This document shows, one piece after another, positions 26,545-36,100 of a DNA stretch of 64,000 nt. A program made the position numbers and the translations under genes. The notes beneath the pieces were generated by a model. That model was not told the origin of the DNA and made no database searches. It saw only the letters and a list, made by a program, of their open reading frames with translations. The stretch covers positions 1 to 64,000 of the forward strand of contig CALSMK010000021.1 in assembly GCA_943787435.1 (NCBI GenBank), given 5' to 3'. This DNA comes from an uncultured Flavobacteriales bacterium. GTDB lineage: Bacteria; Bacteroidota; Bacteroidia; Flavobacteriales_D; Sanyastnellaceae. Positions within the stretch are counted from its first letter, which is position 1; each line of letters opens with the position of its first letter.

Positions 26545-26953
26545 TTAAAGCTACCGTCTGCCAGCAAATCGAGGTGCTGTGCACATGGATTGGGTGGCGC
26601 CAACTGGGAAAACGAAGGCCCGTTGAGCCATCTGGCCCCTTCGGAGACCTCATCCCTGGGCATTTGGGTCAGGCTGTGGCCGACCTGATCGCCATCGGAT
26701 CACCTCGCGATGACGATAACGTCATTATCGGGGTTTGGGGGACTTCTTGTTGGACTCCAACACGACCAAATTTGGAGGGTGTCCGGAGAGCAAAGCTGAT
26801 GTTTCACAACAAAATGTCCGTTCGGGCCACGATGACGCCTTCAGTGACGGATTGGCAGCAGTCGTGGCCATGCTCGACGACAACATCTGAACCAGTGCAG
26901 GTTCGGTCTTCGCTGTGTACAGCGAGGTTCGAAAACTCCTGATTGCTGACTAA
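26545..26953 (+). pseudogene. Remnant of an FG-GAP propeller/T9SS gene related to gene C
   Basis: Fragments GANWENEGPLSHLAP, FGDLIPGHLGQAVA, DLIAIGSPRDDDNVI, DGLAAVVAMLDDNI*TSAGSVF match C (GTNWGYEGSLSHMAPFGSLVTDQFGMAVA; GLLAIGVPRDDEYVI; GELAAIGATLDDNIYDDAGSVY); ends in YSEVRKLLIAD*, matching the B sorting tail EYSEVRKLLVSE. Confidence 0.75.
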
Positions 26954-26979
26954 GAAATATATTTTTCGATAAAAAACCA

Positions 26980-27012
26980 GAAAGAGGGAGTGTGACACCC
27001 CTCTTTTTTGTT
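26980..27012 (+). terminator. Terminator-like hairpin before gene C
   Basis: AGAGGGaGTG-TGA-CACcCCCTCT followed by TTTTT. Confidence 0.7.
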
Positions 27013-27143
27013 GGGTCGTCCCTTGAGGCGTGCGCTCTCGGCGATTGCAAACGCCCACAAGATTGACTATAGAATCGGGTTTTCTATCGATGAATTTCAT
27101 TGATTCCACCCCATTTTCACCATGACCAAACCTTGTTCACGCT

Positions 27144-30100
27144 ATGCTCAGCCTTCGCTGCTCTCTAAATGCGCCTTCAACGGCGCCCGTTTTTTCGAGA
27201 TTCACCACCCTCGCTTCTTTTTTGACCTTGGGTCTTTGGATGCTTTTGGCACCATCGGTACATGCTCAATGTCCGAATGACAACGATGCTTGGTTGACGT
27301 GGGACTTCACAACAGAAGGAGAAACCGCCTCAACTTCGTGCATTTTTAGTGGAGAACACAACATCTTGGAGGTGCTCGAGGCCGCGACATACGAGGTCAA
27401 CACATGTGCTTCTTCATGGGATACACAGCTCACCATTTATGACGTTGCGACTGGAGCAGTTGTCGCTTACGACGACAATGGGTGTGGATTGCAATCGACT
27501 GTGACTTTCACCGCTGCACAGGATGGGACCTACCTTCTCGTGATGGATGATGCTTCTTGTTCGGTTCCAGTGGGAACGGAATGTGGGTATATGGAAGCGA
27601 CACTGGTCAATTTGGGCATTCCCGGTGCTTGCGCTAACGCCGTTGTGGCGGTGTCTGGTGAGGTCTATGATTTCAACTTGGCAGCGGGCAATGGAGAGCT
27701 CAATCCGTCCGATGGGCCGAATGGAACTCCAGGAGATGAGGTGGTGTATGAATTCACTGCAACGGTGAATGGCACCCACAATGTGACGGTGACCAATGAC
27801 GATGGTTTGGTGGACTTGTTTGTGGGGGAGGTGTGTTCAGAGGATGACTTCACCTATGTAGAGCAGGTGTCTCAGTTTCACCTGCATTCGCTCGATTTGG
27901 TCGCGGGCTCCACATACTATTTCATGGTGGATGATCAAAACACAACAACCAACACAGGAACTTTCACCATTACAGACCCAAATTATTGTGGGTCAGGCAT
28001 AAACGAGTCGCATGCACTCGTTGCGAACGATACGCTGACCATTCAAGACAACACCTCAGACTTGCCTGACTGTTGTTTTTTCCAGCCTTCGAATGATGCC
28101 ACATACGAATTGATTGTGCCTGAATCGGGCAGCCTCTGGATTTCTGCCTGTGGGTCTTCTTTCGATACCTACATGTACCTCTCAACCTCGACTTGCGGAG
28201 GCATCACTTTGGCCGAAAACGACGATTTCTGTGGCAGTCAATCGCTCATAGAAGTAGATGTAACCGCGGGCACGTATTACGTGACTTTAGAGGGCAGCCA
28301 AGACACCGAGATGGGGGCCTTTGAGCTTGAAATACTCAATACGCCCTTCGCTCCTTATTCAGTGCATTCGAAGCATGCGAGCTCACAGCAGGGTGAGGGC
28401 TTGAAATACGGCTCTTCCGTTGCGATGAGTGGCGATGTTCTCGTGGTGGCAGATGAGCAAGAACACGTTGAGGTTTTGAGAAAGGCCGCTGATGGTTCTT
28501 GGGCATTAGAAGCCATCATTTCCGCTCCTTCAGCGGACATCAGTTTTGGTGCCCGTGAAGCACTGGCGACCAATGGTGATTGGATTGCCATAGGAGCCAA
28601 GTTGGATGACACATATGCCAGCAACGCAGGTGCCGTTCACATGTACAAATTCGACGGCACGAACTGGGGATACGAAGGCTCCTTGAGCCACATGGCCCCA
28701 TTTGGAAGTCTCGTCACGGACCAATTCGGTATGGCTGTGGCCATGGACGGAGACCGGATGGTCGTGGGTTCAAGGGCAGAGAATGGTGTAGGTGCGGCAG
28801 GAGCAGTTCACTATTTTCAGTACAACACCATGCTGGACATGTGGGTGGAGAGCGGCTTTATCGCCAGTGAGCACACTTCGGGCAACTCCACCAGCAAATT
28901 CGGTGAAAGCGTCGACATTTCTGGCGATTACTTGATTGTCGGTGAGCACAGGAACAACACCAATGGCAACTTTGCCGGTGCGGTTCACATCTACTCTTTC
29001 TACAATCAATGTTGGCACATCCAGAATGTGTTTTACGGTCACGAAGCCAACGATCAGTTGGGTCGGTCTGTGGCCATCAGTGGCGACAATGCGGTGGCTG
29101 GTTCTCCGTTCGCCGACATGAACGGACTCAATGAGTCTGGCGCGGCAACGCTTTATCAATTGACGCCATTCAGCGGGGGAGAGTCTTTTTGGTCGGAGAC
29201 ATTCCACTTTGCTCCCGATGGGACAGCAGCTGGAGATTGGTTTGGAGATGCAGTAGACATTGACGGTGGTCTTCTCGCCATCGGAGTGCCTCGCGATGAC
29301 GAATACGTGATCAATGGAGGCGCGGGTTACTTCCTCTTTGACTGCACAGGTGGTTCTTTGAACTGCGTGAATGAGGGCTTTGCCTGCGATGCCATGCAAA
29401 ATGACCGTTTGGGATTTGATGTGGCGGTCAGCGGTGAATTGGCTGCCATCGGTGCCACTTTGGATGACAACATTTATGATGACGCAGGATCGGTTTACAT
29501 CCTCGGTTCCAACGACATCGGCTTCGAGTGCGACCTCACGGCTCCAGGTGATACCGAAACCGATTTGATTTCAGCGGACGATTCAGGCGCCAGCGCTTCG
29601 GATGACACGACCCGCAATACCACACCTGATTTTGATGTTTTCCTTCCCGGAGGAAGCGGACTTTCTGTGACCGAAGGATACTTGGCACAGGCGGGTGATG
29701 CCCTCATATTCTACCTCGAAGGCAGCGGAGACAGCACGACTGTGATTTTGTCCGAAGACGACATCGACAGCGGCGTGTACAACTTCGAGTTTGTCTACCC
29801 TGGACCCGTCCTTGAAGATGGTGTTTACACCTTCTGCTCTTACCTGATTGATGTGTTTGGCAACGTGGGTTCCACAGACTGCGTGACCATTGTGGTTGAC
29901 AACGAAGATCCAGAGCCAGTCCTTGACTTTGGTGCCTCTGCCATCGCAGGCTCTGACACGACGCTTTACCTCGACAACAGCGGTAACGTCGTCTTGAACA
30001 TTGAGGGCAGCGACAACATCTCCGCTACGGACAACATCGCGATGGATACACTCTATGCCGACATCACGGACTTCGATTGCGACGATGCCGGCACCATCGT

Positions 30101-33100
30101 CGAAGTGACCCTCACAGCGGTTGACTTGGCGGGCAACATCAGCACCACCACATTTGACTTGGCCATTGAGGACGACATCGCGCCAGTTGTTTCAGTGCAA
30201 AACGTAACGGTACAGCTCCAAATGACGGGCACAGGCAGCTTGACAGCAGCCCAAGCCGACAACGGCACCACCGACAATTGCGGCATTGACAACCTCGCCA
30301 TCAGTCAAACCACTTTTGACTGTGACGATGTGGGTGACCAAACAGTGGTGTTTACTGCCACAGACCTCAGTGGCAATACGACCACGGCCAACTTTACCGT
30401 AACGGTGGAATTCAACCAGGCACCCAATGCCAATGCCCAAGACGTCACATTGGAGCTCGACGCTAATGGCAATGCCAATACCACGGCTGCTGCTGTCGAC
30501 AACGGTTCGGGCAGCGCCTGTGCCATCGGCAGTCTGAGCCTCAGCCAAACGGATTTCACTTGTGCCGATTTGGGCGACAATCCTGTCACCTTGACGGTGA
30601 TCGATTCCTATGGGAATGTTTCTACTGCGACCGCGACGGTGACCGTAGTAGACCTCTTGGCTCCGACCCCTGTGACACAGAATGTGACATTGCAGCTCGA
30701 TTCTGCGGGGATGGTCAGTCTGACTGCAGCCGAAGTGGACAATGGCACCATTGAAAATTGCAGCTTGGACAACCTCGCCATCAGCCAGACTGATTTCGAT
30801 TGCACAGATGTGGGCACCAGCACCTTGGAGTTCTCTGCAAGGGACATCAGCGGAAACACCGCCACGACCAACTTTACAGTGACAGTGGAGGACAACGTGG
30901 CCCCTGAGGCCATCGCCCAGGACTTGACCATTCAATTGGATGCTACGGGCAATGCTGCCACCACAGCAGCAGCTGTAGACAATGGTTCGAATGATGCCTG
31001 TGGCATCGCCAGCCGGAGCCTGAGCCAAACGAACTTCGGTTGTGCCGATTTGGGCCCCAACAACGTGACCTTGACGGTGACAGATAACAATGGCAATGAG
31101 TCCACGACAACAGCTGTGGTCACAGTGGAGGACATCGCCCCTACCATTGCCATCGCTCAAGACTTGACCGTTGAATTGGATGCAGCAGGCATTGCATTCA
31201 TCACAGCCCCTCAGGCGGACAACGGTTCCAATGATCCATGTGGCATCGCCTCCACGACTGTGAGTCAGTCGGGATTCGATTGTGACGACCTCGGAGCCAA
31301 TGAAGTGGACTTTTCCGCTACGGACATCAACGGCAATACAGCCACCGTGACCTTCACGGTAACGGTGCAAGACAACATTGACCCGACTTTGAGTGGCACG
31401 CCTTCCAACATCACGCTGTCCGTTGCGGCTGGGACATGCGGCGCTGCGGCGACGTGGACAGATCCTGCGGTCGCTGACAATTGTTCGGCCACCCTGTCTT
31501 CCTCGCACACCAGTGGCGCGACCTTTGACGTAGGCGTCACCACGGTGACGTTCACAGCCACGGACATTGCTGGCAACACGGCAACTTCGAGCTTTACGGT
31601 CACGGTGACCGACAACGAGGCACCCGTCATCTCGGACACGCCTGCGGCCATGACCCAAAGCAGTGATGCTGGCAATTGCAGCGCTGTTGTCAATTGGACG
31701 GCGCCAACAGCCGCTGACAATTGCGGGGTCGATTCTATGACAGGAGATGCCGCTTCCGGTGACACCTTCCCAGTAGGAACGACGACTGTAACCTACACGG
31801 CGACTGACATCCACGGCAACACGGCAACTTCGAGCTTTACGGTCACGGTGACCGACGACGAAGCTCCGGTGATTTCGGACAAGCCGACCAACATCACGCA
31901 AACTGCGGATGCCGGTCAATGCGCGGCCGGTGTGACCTGGACAGCCCCTACTGCTTCCGATAACTGTGGCATTGCCACCTTGACTGCTGATGCGGATCCA
32001 GGCGACACGTTCCCCGTGGGCACCACGACGGTGACCTACACGGCCGCTGACATCCATGGCAACATCACTACGGCGTCATTCGACATCACGGTGACCGACG
32101 ATGAGTCACCTGCCATCACAGGGATGCCATCCAACATTACCCAATCGAATGATGCAGGCATTTGCGGCGCGGCTGTGAATTGGACAGCCCCAGCGGGAAC
32201 AGACAACTGCACAGTGGCTTCCTTGACCTCGACCCACGACATTGGTGACACCTTCCCGGTGGGCACCACAAACGTGACTTACACGGTCACTGACGCGGCG
32301 GGCAACACGAACACAAGTTCCTTCACGGTCACCGTGACGGACGACGAGGCCCCCGTCATCTCGAATGTCCCAGCAGACTTCACCGTGTTGACAGCCAGTG
32401 GTGAATCCACTGCCATCGTCACTTGGCCTGAATTGCCCGCTGCTGCGCCCGAAGCTTCCGACAACTGCGGTGTGACTTCGTTCACTTCGACGCATGCCAG
32501 TGGTGACACGTTTAATGAAGGGACAACGACCGTGACTTACACCGCCATGGATGCTGCCGGCAACACCACCACCGCATCCTTCACGGTGACGGTGAGCGAC
32601 GGTGAAGCGCCGATCATCAGCGGAAACCCAACAGACATTACCCAAACTGCAGACGCAGGTGTGTGTTCGGCTGTGGTGAACTACACGGCGCCTACGGCAA
32701 CCGACAATGTGGAGGTTGTTTCATTCTCGGGCGACGCCGCATCGGGTGACACGTTCCCCGTGGGCACCACGACGGTGACCTACACGGCCATTGATGATGC
32801 AGGCAATACGACCACGTCCGACTTCACGGTGACCATCACCGATGACGAGGCCCCCGCCATCGCCGACACGCCAGCCAACATCACCCAAACGGCGGATGCC
32901 GGTCAATGCAGTGCTGTGATCAATTACACGGCACCGACCGCAAGCGACAACTGTGCAGTAACCTCTTTCTCGGGTGACGCAGCATCTGGCGACGCTTTCC
33001 CGGTGGGCACGACAACGGTCACCTATACGGCCGTCGACCCAGCAGGCAATACCACGACGACCAGCTTTACGGTGACCATCACCGACGATGAGGCACCGGC

Positions 33101-36100
33101 CATCGCGGGTACACCATCCAACTTCAACCAGACGGCGGATGCCGGCATTTGCGGAGCGGCGATTTCATGGACCGACTTGACCGCAAGCGACAACTGTGCT
33201 GTGGCCTCGTTGAGTGGTACGCACGATTCCGGAGACACCTTCCCAGTGGGAACGACGACTGTCACCTTCACGGCTTCTGACATCCATGGCAACACCACCA
33301 CATCGACCTTCACGGTAACCATTACTGACGATGAGGATCCTTCGATTTCAGGCACACCTGAAGACATCACGCAGACAGCGGATGCCGGAGTCTGCGGAGC
33401 CGCAGTAAGCTACACGCCTCCAACGGCCGCTGACAATTGTGGGGTGGATTCATTCACCTCGACCCATGACAGTGGCGACACCTTTGCGGTGGGCACCACA
33501 ACCGTCACTTACACGGCCACCGACGCGGCGGGCAACACCACCACGTCGTCCTTTACAGTGACGGTGTCTGACGATGAGTCACCGGTGATAGCTGGCATGC
33601 CAGGGAACATCACTCAAAGCAATGATGCGGGAGCTTGCAGCGCTGTGGTCAGCTATACAGCGCCAACAGCCAGCGACAATTGCGGCATCGCGTCATTCTC
33701 TGGAGATGCGGCCTCTGGTGACACCTTCCCGGTGGGCACGACGACCGTGACCTACACGGCCTCCGACATCCATGGCAATTCTACCACGGCGTCCTTCACC
33801 ATCACGGTGACCGACAGTGAGGCGCCTGTGATCAGTGGAACCCCCACGAACATCACCCAGACGGCGGATGCAGGTCAATGTTCCAGTGCAGTGACCTACA
33901 CGGCTCCAACCGCTGCGGACAACTGTGGCATGTCAGCGTTCTTTGGAGATGCAACTTCTGGCGACATCTTCCCGGTGGGCACCACAACGGTGACCTACAC
34001 GGCGTCTGACATTCATGGCAACATCAGCACGGCGTCCTTCACCATCACGGTGACCGACGATGAGAATCCGGTCATCAGCCCGACAGCAGAAGACGTGACC
34101 TACCAGCGCGATGGCAACGAAGGCACAGCCTATGATGCCTGGATTGCAGGCTATGGTGGCGCAGCTGCTACCGACAATTGCGGCATTGACGCTTGGTCGG
34201 ACAACAGCACGGGCTTGAGCGACGGTTGCGGAAGCACCGGCACGGAAACGGTGACCTTCACGGTGACCGACATCCACAGCAACAGCAGTGGCACGACGGC
34301 CACCTTTACGGTGATCGACGATTTCGCTCCGAGCTGCCCTGTCATCGACCTTACCGATGGCAGTGACAACGGACTGAGTGGAACGGACGACGTCACCAAC
34401 GATGACACGCCCACCATGCGCGTGCTCTTCACAGGAAGCGGCGTGGAGTCTGCGGAAGAAGGAGACATCGTAGAGTTGTACATCGGTGGTGTGCTGTTTG
34501 AGACGCAAACGGTGACCGATTTGGATGTGGCCAATGGCTACGCCGAGTTCGAGACCGGACCCTTTGCAGATGGCGCCGTGTCCTTCAGCGCCCGTCACAT
34601 CGACGACTGCGCACAGGCGAGCATCTTCGCCTTCCTCAACATCGTCATCCATACTACAGCTCCCTCAGCAATGGCTGATGGCTTGACCTTGTACTTGGAC
34701 ACTGACGGAAATGCCTCTATTGAAGCTGAGGATCTGGACGATGGCTCCAGCGACGACTTCACTGCAGTGGCTTTCTCGGCCAGTCAGACCGCATTCACAT
34801 GCGCTGACCTGGGGGACAATACAGTGACCTTGACCGTGACCGACATTGCTGGAAACACAGCTACTGCTGCGGCCACAGTAACGGTGGTGGACAACATCGA
34901 CCCCATCATTGTCGCTTCAAACATCACCAAGCAGCTCGATGCAGCCGGAAATGCGACGCTCACTTTATCAGAAGTGGCTTCGATCACCGACAACTGCGCG
35001 GTGGCTTCCTCCAGCATCGACATTGAATCTTTGGATTGCAGTGACGTTGGAGAGGTGACCATCACCATCACGGCAGCGGATCAGAGCGGCAACACCAGCT
35101 CTGCGACAGCGATTGTAACGGTAGAAGACAACGTGGCTCCCACGTTGGTCCTCGCCGACGCAGTCCTCTACCTCGATGAAGAGGGCTCAGCTTCCATCAT
35201 GGCTTCTGATTTGGACAATGGCAGCAGCGACGCTTGTGGCATTGCTGGATTCAACTTCGGCGCTGCAGGGGCGGATGGCCCTGGCATGACCTACGGTTGT
35301 GACGACGCTGGAATCAACACCATGACCGTTCAGGTAGAAGATGTCAACGGCAACGTGACCAGCGGATCGGTCAATGTGACGGTATTGGATACCCTCGCTC
35401 CTGTGCTCAACATCTTTGACCTCGAAGACTACACCTTGTATGCCGGAGAGACCTGCGTGAACATGGTAGACTTGTTTGCAGCAGGAACGCCTTGGTATGA
35501 AGCCACAGACAACTGCTTTTTCAGTGTGGAGATTCTGTACGACGAAATCAACGAGACCGGCATCGCAGGATGCCGTGAGTTTGATCGCCGTTGGGTGATT
35601 CAAGCCACTGACGCCTCAGGCAACATGTCGAGCGACACCACGTTGCAGCACATCACTGTGATTGACAACATTGCACCGACAGTCTTCCTTGACGGTGTTC
35701 CTGCTGACCTCTCCATCGAACTCGATGCAAATTGCAATGGCGACATGCCGGCAGCAGCAGCTGTCACGGCAAGCGCCACCGACAATTGCACGAATGCGCC
35801 TGCGTTGGGTGTGGTCTCCTACGTGGACAGTGCGCCAGCTTTCCTTTGTGGTGATGCCGGCAGCTACACAGTCTTGCGGACGTATATGGCCAGTGCCACA
35901 GACGACTGCGGAAACTCAGGAATGACCTCTCAGACTCAAACGGTGACGTTCATGGATGTGACTCCTCCACAGGTCACATTCAGCCATGGCATCAGCAACA
36001 ATGAGACATTGATGCAGAGCCAAGGAAACGAAGTGTTCGATTGGATCAACCTCACCATTCCGGTGGATTTGGGCGCTCAAGATGGCTGCGGAGGAGATGT

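Noticed and set aside
30192-32057. 621-aa minus-strand ORF opposite the HYR array of gene C
   Set aside because: Low-complexity translation mirroring codon bias of the sense repeats; no recognisable domain. The sense frame is clearly coding.
31378-34080. Periodic ~250-bp DNA repeats resembling a repeat array or satellite
   Set aside because: They are in-frame protein repeats (HYR domains), not CRISPR or non-coding repeats; spacing and content are coding.
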